Below, piece after piece: positions 12,367 through 25,037 of a stretch of 64,000 nt of DNA. Each line of letters begins with the position of its first letter. The first letter of the stretch is position 1. The translations under genes and the position numbers were made by a program. The notes below the pieces were generated by a model. The model made no database searches. It was given only the letters and a program-made list of their open reading frames with translations, and was not told the origin of the DNA. This stretch comes from Castanea sativa (taxonomy: Eukaryota; Streptophyta; Magnoliopsida; Fagales; Fagaceae), in contig NC_134013.1 in the NCBI RefSeq assembly GCF_040712315.1, positions 61,293,001 through 61,357,000 of the forward strand, written 5' to 3'.

Positions 12367-12466
12367 CCTTTTATCTGGACCGTTCAATTGACTGACCATG
12401 AGAGGCTCTGTGGTTAACCTGTCTCAGCTAAAGAACTTGATCTTTTTCCTCTGATCCAAGAGACCA

Positions 12467-14656
12467 ATGGCAGCTAAGATATTATCCTCACATCCCCACC
12501 CTCTCACTTCGCTCTTTCTTCCTTCCTCCAACAGGGACTTCTTCACCCACCATAAACCATGGCTCCGACCTGCTTGGAATCCCACAAGACCCAAGAGGCT
12601 ACTACTTCGTGTCTCTCTACAGGACCCATATGTCTTATCTTCTTCTTCTTCTGCTCTTGTGGAGCAGCTTCACCATCTCTACCACCATAACCCATCCTCG
12701 CTCATATTTCTTGCAGATACAGCAAGTTATTCCTTGGCTAGCTACTATACTTCATTGGGTCTCTTTGTCATCTCAGTTCCTGGCCTATGGTCCCTCATCA
12801 AGCGCTCTGTCAAGTCCAAGGTTCTTTCTAACTTAATGATTTTCTTTTAACATTTACTGCCTTTGTCAAAGTTGGTTTTTTCAATGGTTATGTTATTTGA
12901 TTTTATGAACGAGCTAATAATCCAAATGGGGTACTACTATCTCAGATTGTGCAGAAGACGTTTATAGGCGAGGGTGAAGGGAAAAAGGCGCCTAATTTTG
13001 TAGCAGGAGAAATCCTATCTTTCTTCACCCGCAACAATTTTGTGGTGACTGATAGAGGAGAGACCATTACGTAAGCTACCAACATCTTCCTCCAAGTACT
13101 TCTCTGAAATGTCTGCACAAAATTTTTAACTTATTTTCCACGGTTGCTGAGGTGCCACGTTGTGAACTTGTGGTTGGGTGATAATAAATATGCAGTAATT
13201 ACTCTTCCACACGTTATTACACACATATCTTGTTTTTAATTGAGATCACGATTTTCTGAGAGAATTTTAACCCTAATTTGCTGAGGATAATTTTTTATTA
13301 TCTTATCGAGGTAGTAATCGGCTTTTAATATAGGCGAGATTAATCTCTAAATTTTTTATTTAATTATTATTTAATTACTTTTAATAATTAAGTTAATTAG
13401 AACTCACAATTGACATCTTAACTTAAAAGTGCTATTTCAATTAAAAACAAATGAACAAGTGTTAATACAGTGTGTATAGTAAGCATTGCTCTAAAAAAAA
13501 AATCAATGATAGTAAATGACATTCTGTCCACATTCTAAACCACGTCTTGCTATGTCAATAGTCATGATAAAGATTATGAAAATTAGTGTGATCAGTCAAC
13601 TTCTTTTGAATGTAATGCATGCTTGATTGACTCTGAATGTTATTACTCTTTCACTATGTTATGCATGTTTGATGTTTGTTAAAGCGTTAAACTACACTTC
13701 CCTTAAAAAAAAAAAAACCTTAAACTACACTACGGATCTGTTTAGATACCGCTTATTGTTAAAAACTGAAAACATTGTAGTAAAATAGTTTGTAAATATG
13801 TGAATAGTGCTGTAGGACTTAGTTTTAATGAAAATTTTACTGAATTTCGTACTTGTGAGTTCCGTGAACAGTACATGAAACCTATTGGTTAAAATGCAAA
13901 AGCGCTGAAAAACATTTTCAGCGCAATCCAAACTAACACTAAGGTAACCAGCTACTACATCCTAGGACACATATTGTGCGGTGTGAAGTCTCATAGTGAA
14001 ATGGTATTTATTTTGAAATACACCAAAGTAATACTTCCTCCTCTCATATGAATTATGAATCTCATAATTGGTGGGGAGTTAAGACTAAGAGGAGGGAACA
14101 CCACGTGACTATACTCGGGAGTACTTAATAATTTTTCCATGGTGAAACCATTAAGCACAATACCTAAGTAACAAATTTTCCTTTTCATTTTTTTTTTCCT
14201 CCTCGGTGAAGTATATGACGTGTTTTTCTCTTGATTAAAGATTTGAAGGCATGATGGTTCCTAGCCGAGGCCAAGCAGCATTGCTAACTTTCTGCACCTG
14301 CATCAGCATGGCAAGCGTGGCCCTTGTTCTTACAATAACTGTTCCTGATTTTGGCAATAATTGGTTCTGGCTTACGATCCTAAGTCCATTGGCGTAAGTG
14401 CAGGCACTCTTTGTGTTTTATCGAAGTGATATGTACTTTTATGTACTAACACTTTAAGAATGGCCACAGAGGAGCTTATTACTGGAAACGAGCATCAAGA
14501 AAGGAGCAAATCAAGGTTAAATTGCTGGTTGCAGAAGATGGGACCCTTTCAGAGATCGTCGTTCAAGGAGATGACCAGCAAGTAGAGCAAATGAGAAAGG
14601 AGCTTCAGCTCAGTGAAAAAGGCATGGTGTATGTCAAGGGCATCTTCGAGAGATGA
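12467..14656 (+). CDS. CCB1: CCB1, cofactor assembly of complex C, subunit B factor 1 (chloroplast)
   Basis: Four exons: 12467-12820, 12946-13070, 14241-14393 and 14470-14656. All introns are GT-AG, phases agree, and the joined frame gives 272 aa ending at TGA. CCB1 is a thylakoid membrane protein of the CCB (system IV) pathway, which attaches the extra haem to cytochrome b6 of the b6f complex. The first 50 or so residues are rich in S, R, H and P, as in a transit peptide. Conserved blocks follow: residues 90-113 (SYYTSLGLFVISVPGLW region, membrane), 144-160 (FFTRNNFVVTDRGETIT), 164-194 (membrane, preceded by MVPSRGQAALLTF), 201-212 and the stromal-type tail with VVQGDD and ELQLSEKGMVYVKG. 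Length is close to the Arabidopsis protein. The ATG chosen is the first in frame and gives the transit peptide. Intron 2 (13071-14240) holds a decayed MITE. No defects are seen. Confidence 0.95.
13734..13938. mobile_element. Probable hAT-type MITE in CCB1 intron 2
   Basis: Starts GGATCTGTTTAGATA and ends near GCAATCCAAACTAACAC. Contains AAAACTGAAAACATTGTAG and GTGAACAGTA motifs, which also occur in the MITE at 21910-22122. Ends are degraded and I found no clean target duplication. Confidence 0.55.
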
Positions 14657-15285
14657 CCAATATTTCTTTTACTAGAAAAAAATAGATTGTAAACAAAACA
14701 CCCACACAGAATTGGCTCGAGCTGTGCATGCATGCAAACCATCAGAATTTGACCACGAATGAACTGTACCTTTGTGCTCAAACAATTCTAAGTATTGCTC
14801 ACAGATCAGAGGTCATGGTATGAGGTTTCTTATAAATATTTGTGATATTTATTAAAATTAAATTTTATGAGTTGTAGAGAAATGAATCATGTGTTTGCAG
14901 TGCAGCATTACATGGGAACATACCTGATTGTCAACCCCTTACCCCATCCACTCCCCTGTTCAAACCAAACACAGCACCAAAATAAAGCAATAAACCATAA
15001 CATCACAGCAGACCTAAAATAACAATTTAATAGTTGCTTCCTCAAATTGTGAAGTTTCAAAACCATCAAACCTCAAAGGCCGCCAGGGAAATTATTGAGA
15101 GTTCAGAGCGACACCAACAGTAGCAGTTTACAAAACTCAAGTTACATAAACATTTCTAAACATGCCCAACATTGAAGGGGCTGAAATCCAACATTTCTGC
15201 AACAAATCTTCGACATTATCTGACTAAATTAAATAATATTGGGATCTCAAATAACTGCAATTTGCTAGAGAGCAGTCTATGATTC
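14657..15285. other. Convergent 3' region between CCB1 and the Rieske gene
   Basis: The two genes are transcribed towards each other with 629 bp between their stop codons. The sequence presumably holds both 3' UTRs; no other feature is visible. Confidence 0.6.
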
Positions 15286-18052
15286 TCAACCAACCAACAA
15301 CTTGTTCTCCTCCAAAAAGCTGTAAGTCGGTACCTCCAAATTGTATGGTGCAGGCCCCTTGCGAATCCTGCCAGAGATATCATAATGGGAACCATGGCAT
15401 GGGCAAAACCATCCACCAAAGTCACCAGCATTTGGCAAGGGAATGCAACCCAGATGTGTGCATACTCCAACAACAACTAGCCATTCAGGATTCTTAACCC
15501 TCTCTGAGTCTGGCTGTGGGTCACGAAGAGACGAAATATCTACACTATTTGCCAACTTTATATCCTCCTCCGTTCGGCGCCTAATGAAGACTGGCTTTCC
15601 ACGCCACTTAACAGTCACAGTGGAGCCTGGCTCAATGCTGGAGAGATCAACCTCAAGGGAAGCCATGGCAAGAACATCCTTACTAGCTGACATGCTCAGC
15701 ACAAACTTGAGGATAAGGAGACGAAGCAGTGAGGCATATACAAACCTACCACCAGTCAGGACAAAATACGCAAATGCCCGTTTGCTGGGGTCCCCTGGAG
15801 GATAACGCTCATGGTTGTACTCATCATAAACTATCTTCGAAGTAGGGTTCTTCACTGCTGCCACAGTTGCAGGAACATCTGGAACTATGGTGTTTTCCTT
15901 TGTTGGGGTAAGAGACTCAGAAGCAAAACCTGGAATAAACAAAAAGAATTTTAAGAAAAAGCAAAAGAAGCAACTTGCAAAACCATGGATTTGGTCAACC
16001 TTTTATATTACAGTATACAGGTTTATACACAAAAAGGGAGAGCAGTGGTCATCAGGTATACTGTGGCCTACACCAGTTGAAAAGGCTGCCCAATCTTTAA
16101 AGGGTGAAGGAAAAGGCAAAGCTTCAAAGAGCCACTAATAATCATGTGCAACTTGCACCATGATCAAAGGACCTGCACATTTATTCAGGGCTTTTTGAAC
16201 TTACAATCATCTTGACATATACTTCTTATAGGTTTTTCATCGACAGCCTTTACTTTCTCTTCCCAATCACCCAACAAACACAAAAAATGTAAGAGCAAAC
16301 TCTAGGAATGGGTTTTTATGCAAATACATATTCTTATGAATTGACATGCATATCAACACACTGCAGTTGGATACGGCTCTGCGTGTATCTCATATGGAAA
16401 ACAATTTAGTCCCATAGGGCAGGTTGCTTCAATTTCCTCAAACTAGAGAAGGGAGTTTTCCTACAAAAGATGAAAAGTACTTAGCATTATATGGGATATG
16501 TGTGCGTTGTAACTAGTCATCCTTAGGCTTGCTAAAGAAAGGTAGACACTGAAGATCCAGCCCTGGAGACCATTATAAAGATTATTCCACTGGCCATCTT
16601 AAATCAATCTTTCTCAAAATTTTATTTCAAACATAAACTATAGTTGCTTAAACAGCAGTCCAAAGAAGTGCATAATAAACCCTAGAAAAAGGGATTGCTA
16701 TCCTGTTTTAACAATAGAGGATTTTAATGCATGAAAGATTTGGATGCACCATCTCCAATGAGTAAAAGCAGCAAATAAACAAGGGAAAAAAGGATTGTAT
16801 AGAGATGAGTAATAACATTTATGTCCACAACCTTTATAAAGCCTGCAACTCTTTGGTGAAAGTAAAATTTTCCAATCACTGATAATTGGTCAACAACAGA
16901 GTACCACAGTACAGATTTACAAATCTAAAAGATGGTAACCCAAATTTTGGATATAAAAAGATTCCAGTCTTCAAACTCTCACTTAACAAACATTTTTTTT
17001 AAATATTGGTAAGCTAAACAACAAGTCCCCCACAACCTTAGTCTCCAACTTGTTATTACAGGTTGAGGGGTTGCCATTTTGGTAACAAATAATTATCAAT
17101 AGGTAGAAACAACTGTATGTGAGGTCAGAGTTGATAAACAATACATACATACAGTCATAAAAATACACACACACACACACACACAACTTTATCATCTAGC
17201 TATCACTTCATTATCGGGAGAAGCAATAGTAAGCTCAGATAGTTGGATTCAAAAACGTAAACCAGAGATTAATACCTTGACACCTATAATGATCTTTGTT
17301 TACATAAAAATCTAATCTTTAACATTGACAAAAACAAATATTCATCAAAGCACCACACAAAAAAATTTACTACCTGACATCATCAATCAAACATCATTAG
17401 GACAAGCAATCACAATGTTTCAACTTCCACTTACATTTCTCTGAGTGCCAAAGCAATTTCAAAGATGCAACTTGAGAGAGGAACACCCCAATTTTGATTG
17501 TGAGCTCCTTTGACTTTTAGTCAAACCAAAACTCATTGGAAAGCAGGAAACTTGGAAACTATCACTCACACACACACACACACAAAATATCAATCATTCA
17601 AAAAGCCACCATACCCAAATCTCCAAAGCCCCTCAAATAATTTCAAGTATCTATAACAGTATAGCTCTCCTACCCAGGCTACCCCAACAACAAAAACCGT
17701 ATTATGCAAAAGCAATAAAAAAAAAAACCCAGAAAAAAAAAAATCCCAGTTATTAAAAATTCAAAATTAACCTTAATCATTTCCTATAACAGCAAAAAAA
17801 AAAAATGAAAGTTGAAAACTTTGTAGAAAATTTTAGAGGAAAGAAGAAACCCTAACCTCTAAAAGGGACGTGAAAGTCAGGTCCAAAAGAGAAGGAGTAA
17901 GCAGAGCCGTTGGATCTGGGATCACCAGAGGAAGAGGAATCACCGCCGTTGATGACATGACGGGAGACAAGGGCCGAGGAGGCCTGAACCTGGTTGGGCC
18001 TCCATGGAGTCGAAGACAGAGAAGAGAGCTTCCTCGCTGCAACCCTCAACAT
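15286..18052 (-). CDS. UCR1: Rieske iron-sulfur subunit of mitochondrial cytochrome bc1 complex
   Basis: Two exons on the minus strand: 17857-18052 (start) and 15286-15929, joined by a 1927-bp GT-AG intron after codon 65 plus one base; total 279 aa. This is the 2Fe-2S subunit of complex III in the inner mitochondrial membrane, passing electrons from ubiquinol to cytochrome c1. Seen in the sequence: an Arg/Ser-rich N terminus ([14 protein letters not shown]) suited to mitochondrial import; the plant-typical ATVAAVKNP and [18 protein letters not shown] blocks; a membrane anchor at about 117-145; and the two cluster boxes CTHLGC (222-227) and CPCHGS (241-246). The ligands are C222, H224, C241 and H244, with C227-C243 as disulfide. 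It ends EENKLLVG. The upstream in-frame ATG at 18097 is rejected because family members start at MLRVA. It is not the chloroplast PetC type. All key residues are intact. Confidence 0.96.
17165..17185. repeat. (CA)n microsatellite in the Rieske intron
   Basis: A short CA run of about 10 units; a second short CA run lies at about 17568-17584 in the same intron. Confidence 0.85.
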
Positions 18053-18993
18053 CTTCTTCGAACTTCGATTAGCTAGCTCCGCTAAACCAGTGCCCACCGC
18101 TTTCGCTAAATTCTGGGAATTTCAGAGGAGAGAGAGAGAGAAAGAAAGACAACCTTTTTTTTTTTGAGAAACAAAAGGAAGAGGAAATGGAGACTGTGTT
18201 TTCGTTTTGGTTTCCTCAGGTACTGTCTGTCTGTCTGTCTCTGATTTTGACACGTCATTTCATTGATCAACAAGCCCCAAACCCAAACATATCCTACATG
18301 TCGTTTATTCAGTTTCACACACACACAAAGTCAAACTATCGAAAGGAGTATACTTAAAAAAAGAGTACCAAAAGAAAAAAGAAAAAAAAAAGAAAAAAGG
18401 AAGCTTTCCAATTTAATTCTTCCATCCAGTGCTATCCAATTTTACTACGGTTGGTTTTATTTTTATTTATTTTTTTACTTTCCAAAACCATGTAATTTTG
18501 GCGAACTTAATTAGGAGCGTGCATTCAACCCATCAACCTGTGTAAACTACTTACCATATATGTTAGTTTATTTTAATTTTGATATTTTGATAGTTTGAGA
18601 ATTTACTTTTGATGAATTTTGAAATATAATTTAGATATAATTATATGAACAAAAATTGCTTAAATAATAATTTATAAAAGTCCAAAATTTTAATAAAAAA
18701 TTTAAAAAATACGTAATAGTAAGCACAAATACACAATTCACCACGTGAGTTGAGTCTGGTCAAATTAATTTCTACACATATGATGAGTTGAAATTTCTCA
18801 ACTCAACCATGTCAAGTTGGGTCTGAAGTAGCTTCTAACCACAATCAAAAATAGGAGTGAAAAAAAGATTACATTGAAAATAAATGGAAGTTATAAGATT
18901 TTTATTATTATTTATTTTTAAAGATGGTTGACTTCAAAACATGTCAAAATTAAAGTATATAGTTTGTAATTTAATTTTTTCAGAAAATAAAAA
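18053..18993. other. Upstream region of the Rieske gene
   Basis: Contains the presumed 5' UTR and promoter on the minus strand, with a GA-rich run (18125-18148), a (TGTC)n run (about 18223-18240) and poly-A/G stretches near 18355-18400. No further gene was recognised. Confidence 0.5.
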
Positions 18994-19002
18994 TAAAAAT
19001 TA

Positions 19003-19370
19003 GGGTAAACTACATAATTAGTTCCTAACCTTTACACCATATTTCAATTTAGTCCTTAACCTTTCAATTGTGTCAATTTAGTCCTTAACCTCTTAATGTC
19101 GTGTCAATTTAGTCTTTGCCATTATATATTAGATGAAAATTGTTTACATAGCAAATAGCCAAAATAAAATTTTAGTTTATTATCACATCAATAGAAGCTA
19201 ATTTTTTATTTTGGCCATTAGACATGTCATTAATTTTCATTCAAAAGATAACTGTAATGATTAAATTGACACAGTAAAAAAAGATTAGGGACCAAATTGA
19301 CACAATTAAAAGGTTAGGAATCAAATTGAAATATAGTGTATAGAATAAGGACTAAATATGTAGTTTACCC
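19003..19370. mobile_element. Mutator-type MITE, 368 bp
   Basis: The ends GGGTAAACTACATAATTAG and, in reverse complement, GGGTAAACTACATATTTAG form an inverted repeat that runs for about 90 bp with AATTTAGTCCTTAACCT-type motifs. It is flanked by perfect 9-bp duplications TAAAAATTA at 18994-19002 and 19371-19379. No coding capacity. Confidence 0.9.
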
Positions 19371-19379
19371 TAAAAATTA

Positions 19380-21023
19380 ACTTACTAACTTTATACAAGC
19401 AGGTTCCTGTAGTTGGTGGCAACTGAGTCACAAGCACAAAGACAGTAAAAAAACTAAAAATAGAACTAAAAGAATCTAAGAGACTACCACAAAGAGAATA
19501 TTCCTATAACCCTCATCCCATATTCCCAAAGAAGTAGGAGTCCTTCTGGTAACGCCTATATTTCAGCTACTACTCTTACCCAAATTGCCCAGTGACTACT
19601 GAGTACTGACTATTGCGAAGTACATGAGTACATTCCATGGATTGGTCCTTTTTTTTTTTTTTTCTTTTTCTTTTTAAATTTTATTATAAGAAAGATCATG
19701 ATTATAACTTTCGTCCCAACTTATTCATGTGACAAGTTATAAGTAGTGAAGTAAAAGTGGTGAGTTTACAATTCCACCACTCATGACTTGCTATGTGAGC
19801 AAGTTACAAAAATTGTAGTCTTAACATTGCTCTTTTTACATCAACAATTATTACAATTTTTTAGATAACTTTTTTAATGTTAGACTCTGATTAGTTGTTA
19901 GTCACTTTACATGAGCCCGCTACTTTTCCTTTCATTTCTCACAATTTGCTACATAAAAAATGTGGCAAAATTATATCACATAAGGTTGTAATACTACATT
20001 TTTTGAGCATTCATCAATGTTTAATTTCATGTGTTTAATTTCACTTGTACCATCCTATGTCACAAGTTTTCTAAGAACTTCTAAAGAATTCAAGCTTGCG
20101 TGTGCATTAAAAGAGGAAAAATGTCATACTCCAAAAGTCTTGGGTTGAGTCACTCTAATTCTACAGATGTGTTGATATTTCTTATACTTCATTAAAATGA
20201 GATTTTAACCAAGAGTGATTAAAAAAATATGAAAGTTACACTAATTGCATTCTCTTAACCGTTGTCCTAGGGCACTCAACACTTCTTGTAGGAATGAAGA
20301 ATCAATACTCCTGATTGATCTTATAAAAAATAAAAATAAAAATAGTTACAATTAAAAATTAGAGAGAAGCCACGCCTTTGGTAAAATCCACGTAAGCCAT
20401 CAAGAACTATCTACTTATTAACATGGCAAGGTTTTCTTAACATACAAAAATACCTATTTTTAAACTAAGGATGATTACCTCGTAAAGCTGCAATTTATCA
20501 GCAAAAGCGGTACATTGTTTAGAGTTTAAAGCATTATTCCTTTTCCTTTTGTTTTCTCTTTCATTTTCTACGAGAACAAAACGGATCGAAACATGTGTCC
20601 ATAACCTAGGTCGTGTTCCTGTGCTGGAAAAATACCAAAATCTTCTGCTTTTGTAGGTTACCTGTGATTTGATTTGATTTTGATCCGGATTGATTAAGGC
20701 TTAGGGGTTTAAAATGTTGACAATTTAATCAAATACATTGGAATCAAAGTTGTCAATGACCTGAGTCCATTTTAGTTTGGCCAATTCATTTGTTCAACAA
20801 AAAACTAAAAATTTTAACCCAAAAAAAAAATTTATTTAATTTTATTATTATATGTCTTTTTTCGAAAACAGCTCTATTTCATAGTAAGTTAAATAAAATA
20901 AAAAATAGTTTGGAGACTATTTTCTTACACTTTTAAGGTTGCTATCAAATATTAAAAAAAAATTTTGAAAAATGACTTGCTAGAAAACTTTTACGCCTAA
21001 ACAAACAAAGCATTATAATAATT
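19380..21023. other. Gene-free AT-rich region
   Basis: No gene, RNA or well-bounded element could be supported. Confidence 0.5.
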
Positions 21024-21310
21024 TCCCCCACCAGTGGTGTAGCCACTTGAAGACTGAAAGAGGCTTGAGCCCCCTCCAAAATTTTTGAAAAAAAAATAGA
21101 AATATCCTAAATAATTTGAAATTTTTTCAATAACTTTATCATTTTGCCCCATACTTGATAATATACATTTATATTTAAGAAAGTTTAAAAATAAACACAA
21201 TCCAAAAATAAATATATCACCCAATTACAATAATTAAATATTCAACATCTTTAAAATAAACACATAGGTATTTTAATAATTATCTCAAAAAAAAAAGTAA
21301 AAAATTATAA

Positions 21311-22396
21311 GGATAAAATGCAAAACTCAGCTTCTAAGTTTCATCATTTTTCATTTCAGTCCTATAAATTTGAGTTTTGTCATTTTATTTCTTTAAGTTT
21401 CATTCCTTCCCAATTAAGTCATCTCTTAATGTTCTATTAGTTTTTGCTGTTAATTTTTTTAAATAGAAAAAACGTTAATTAAAAAAAAGAAGAAGGGAAA
21501 ACCAATTAAATGTGCAAACAAGTATTTATTCGGTTTGGGCTTCCATTTGAGGGTTCTTTGCACACGTGTCCAATGCGAAACGAGGATCGGAAGCATCGAT
21601 GGGTTCGAAGTCCTGAGAGGAGTTTCCGGTGCGGTGTGGCGATGAGATAATTCGTTAAATTTGTTTGTTCAATGAAATCTGGTTGAGCACAACAAGGTTA
21701 AGGTTAGATTGGGAGTAACTGGAAGTGGAATTGGAATGAGGGAGAGGGAGAGTGAGAGTGAGGAGAATGGCGAAGAGGTACCTTTTGTTGCGGAGGAAAT
21801 GGTGGAAATGTCTTCATATTGTTCTGAGTGGAAATCGTTTATATGGAAGGTAGAACCGTAGAAGGAGCTTAAAGTAGCTTGAGCGGGGGGAGAATAATGT
21901 AGAAACTAAGGGTCCGTTTGGATAGAACTTATTACTGAAAACTGAAAACACTGTAGCAAAATAATTTTTAAAGGGGTAAAAATTACTGTTCATTCCAAAA
22001 GTTACTGTTCATTGGCCTAAAATCACTGTTCATGGCCAATGAATAGTAACAAACACGCGTTAAAAAAAAAAAAAAAAAAAAAAAAAGCAAAACTTGGTCG
22101 TGGACGGGCTATCCAAACGCCCTCTAAACATAAAACAAATATTTAGTTGGCTTTCTGTTTGCACATTTTATTTTTGTTTTTGTTTGTTTGTTTTTTTTAA
22201 ATTAACTTTTTTCTAAATAAAATAAAAGTTAAAAGTTAAAAAATAAAAATAAAAGTTAATGGCAGAAACTAACAGCACATTAACAGAGAACTTAATTAGA
22301 AAGGAATGAAACTTAAGGACTGAAATAACAAAACCCAAACTTATAGGACTGAATGAAAAATTGTGAAATTTAGAGAGTAAGTTTTGCATTTTGGCC
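21311..22396. mobile_element. Mutator-like TIR element nested in the hAT-like element
   Basis: Left end GGATAAAATGCAAAACT and right end in reverse complement GGCCAAAATGCAAAACT. The inverted repeat continues with CAGTCCTATAA and GTTTTGT motifs for about 100 bp. Flanks are perfect 9-bp duplications AAATTATAA at 21302-21310 and 22397-22405. Length 1086 bp, including a nested MITE at 21910-22122. Confidence 0.88.
21910..22122. mobile_element. MITE with GTTTGGATAG ends, innermost of the nest
   Basis: Left end GGGTCCGTTTGGATAG and right end in reverse complement GGGCGTTTGGATAG. Inside are several ACTGTTCAT motifs and a poly-A run at about 22063-22086. No clean target duplication was identified, so the superfamily is uncertain (hAT-like by terminal look). 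Confidence 0.7.
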
Positions 22397-22769
22397 AAAT
22401 TATAATTTTCATCCTAACACATTTAGGACTTACTTGTACACAGCAGTAGAAAAATTGAAAAGTCATCAATACTTGATGACTTTAGATCTTTTAAAAAGCG
22501 TAGCTTACAGTTTTGAAAAAAAAATGTTTAACTTTTATGTTATTTAATGTCTTTTGCGACTTTGTCCATTTCATAGTTGATTAAAGATATTAAATCGTTT
22601 TGTCAATCTTGTTTCATGATTGTTTAATTTTAATTAATATAATTTTCTTATAGCACATATTGAGTTATGAAGTATTGTATATTACTATTTTACAATTCAT
22701 ACATAAAAATATATATATATATATATATTATATGGTCCCCCCAAAGAAAAATTTCTGACTCCGCCACTA

Positions 22770-22898
22770 CTCCCCACTTATATAATTTTGCCATGTCTTC
22801 ATTTATTTATTTATTTCACTGTCTTCTCTCTCTTTCTCTAGGATGAACTTGGCTTAACCTCCATCTTCAAGCTTCGATTTTCGAGCTTTATCAAGCTT

Positions 22899-22972
<74 letters not shown>

Positions 22973-24353
22973 GGAGCTCCAAATATGATTTGACCAAATT
23001 TGAAGGGGTTTATTGTTGTATTTTGTTGTGATTTTGAGAGCTTTTGGTAGTTGTAAATTTTTGTTGAAAGAGAGAAAGGTAGATTGAGAGAGAAGTGAAT
23101 TTTGTGAAGAGAGCATTACCAACAATGGTTTTTTGTAAAGAGAAACAAACTGGAAAAAAGAAAGAAAGAGAAAATAGAGAAAAGACTCATTATGAGTAAG
23201 TCAACATGTCTCAATTGCTTAAGCAAAAATGAGAAGTAGAAGTAGTAGTAGATCGAGAATTTCACTTTTTTATTTTTCACTTCTGACTTTTGCTCTAAAG
23301 TCTCAAATTTACAAAATGCATTTTCAATTTTTTGACCAAACAACTCAATTTTTTCTATAATGCATTTTATGCTTAGAAATCCATGAGGATGCATTAATTA
23401 ATGGTTACCAAACACAGCCTAAAAGAGTGTTTGAGATATGACAAAAATAGTTTCAATTGTGATATAAGAAAAAAACAAAAAATAGTTCATTCTTGGTTTT
23501 ATTTTTATATCAAGTTTGTCTAAACTATAGGTTAGAACCAATCTTAGTGGATATATGTATTAGAGAACACCATATTCAAAACTAGCTTTTGTAGAAATAT
23601 ACATATGAAAAATGCCAAAATTTAAACACTCATTTTTAGAAGGAATGATAGATCCAAATTTAAAACAAGTTTTCTGTTGGAATATCTTTGGTCCAATTCT
23701 GAACCAATTTTTTTAAACCAAAAAAAATTACCAAGCTGAAACAATTAAAATAGATTGTATGTTGGTGAATTTATGAATTAATTGAAATTACAACAAATTG
23801 AAAATTATATCTAACACAATTGGACTAAAGCTAGAAAATCTTGACCTTTCTAAGGAAATTCAAGACCATAATACTAGTGCAATAAACCTTCTTTTTGACT
23901 TGTTCCCTATTAGATACAATAGACCAACAGTTCATTGTTTGGCACAAACCAACTCTAACCAAGTAGGTGAGCCTAAAGCTCAACCATAAGAACATCTTAT
24001 TTGCCATAAATCTCAAGTATTTGAGTGCAATGTGTATGAGTGGCTGGTTGTCTTTTGTGTTGGTTCATACCTCCTCTTCTTTAACTTGCCCCACGGGCAT
24101 GTTGGACTATTTCTCTTGGATTAGACACTTAATTAGCTACTCCCAAAATAATTAATAATAATAATAATAAATGCTCTACATTAAAACACTTATAAATTAA
24201 TAAGAAACTTTTTTCTTATTAGTGTGAGATTTATTGCGTGTTTGAGAGTAGCTTATAAGCTAGCCTTTTTTTTTTTTTTTAATTTTTTTTAAAGCTTTTA
24301 TGTACAATTTTTTATAACCTCACTATTCAAATTACAAATATACTTTAACACAC
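22770..24353. other. Gene-free region with a long CT microsatellite
   Basis: Holds the (CT)n run at 22903-22970. No gene is supported; open frames here are low complexity. TTACCAAACACAGCCT near 23404 resembles one end of a DNA element, without a partner. Confidence 0.45.
22903..22970. repeat. (CT)34 microsatellite
   Basis: 68 bases of uninterrupted CT, the longest perfect dinucleotide run of this type in the window. Confidence 0.97.
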
Positions 24354-24369
24354 TTTCAGGGAGGTTTGT

Positions 24370-24950
24370 AGTGTGGTAAAACAGCCACCTAGGCGTAAGT
24401 GGTTCCCTCCGGCAGCAACGGAGTTCAAAGCTAACTTTGATGGAGCCTGGTTCAATGAAAGCGAGGAAGCTGGAATTGGAGTGGTGGTGAGGGACTCCTT
24501 GGGTCAGGTGCTTGCTGCACTAGCTGAAAAAAAAAAAAAAATCCTCATTCCGCGGATTGTCTGGAGATGATGGCAGCAAGAATAGCGGTGATTTTTGCAC
24601 AAGAGATTGGCCTACAAAAATGTCAATTTGAGGGTGATTCAAAAACTATCATAAAAGCTCTTAAAATAGGGGATATGTCATCTTCACCTTTTGGTCATTT
24701 AGTTAGAGACACTTTAGCTATTGTTAATTCTTTTTTGGATTTTTCCTTCTCTCATATTGTAAGACACGGTAATGTTGTAGCACATGTCTTAGCCCAAAGA
24801 GCTCGTTTATCTTTTCCTTTATTAGTTTGGATGGAGGATGTTCCATCTAATATTGACTCTTTTGTTTCTGCAGATTACCAAAGTTCTTAATAAAGTTTCT
24901 TTGTAGGCGTGGTCTTGATTCTCAAAAAAAAAAAGAAAAAAAAAGAAAAC
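24370..24950 (+). mobile_element. LINE (L1-type) 3' end with RNase H-like domain
   Basis: Two open pieces, 24373-24570 and 24567-24890, read as the C-terminal RNase H-like domain of a plant L1 non-LTR element: FKANFDGAWF, GIGVVVRDSLGQVL, then a frame break at a poly-A run (24530-24541), then IGLQKCQFEGDSKTIIKAL and HIVRHGNVVAHVLA. A 3' tail with AATAAAG and an A-rich end follows to about 24950. It is a 5'-truncated, frameshifted fragment. I found no certain target duplication. Confidence 0.85.
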
Positions 24951-25037
24951 CCTAATAACTCATCACTTAAGACTCCTTAACCACATGTAACTCCCATTTG
25001 TTCTCAATTAATTTGCCATCTTATTATTTAATTACCT

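Larger units (their letters stand above)
21032..22769. mobile_element. hAT-like TIR element, outer layer of a three-level nest
   Basis: The left end CAGTGGTGTAGCCA and the right end, in reverse complement TAGTGGCGGAGTCA, form the inverted repeat; next to it come GAGCCCCCTCC and GGTCCCCCC stretches. The flanks TCCCCCAC (21024-21031) and CTCCCCAC (22770-22777) match at 6 of 8. Its own sequence is only about 640 bp, because a Mutator-like element sits at 21311-22396. No transposase seen. Confidence 0.65.

Noticed and set aside
17833..18076. Open frames on both strands overlapping Rieske exon 1
   Set aside because: They are shadows of a GC-rich coding exon with no similarity I recognise.
18053..18097. 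Earlier in-frame ATG for the Rieske protein (18097)
   Set aside because: It would add 15 residues before MLRVAARKL; the plant family starts at the latter, which also makes the better mitochondrial targeting peptide.
22903..23125. Arg-Glu repeat protein on the minus strand
   Set aside because: Translation of the (CT)34 microsatellite.
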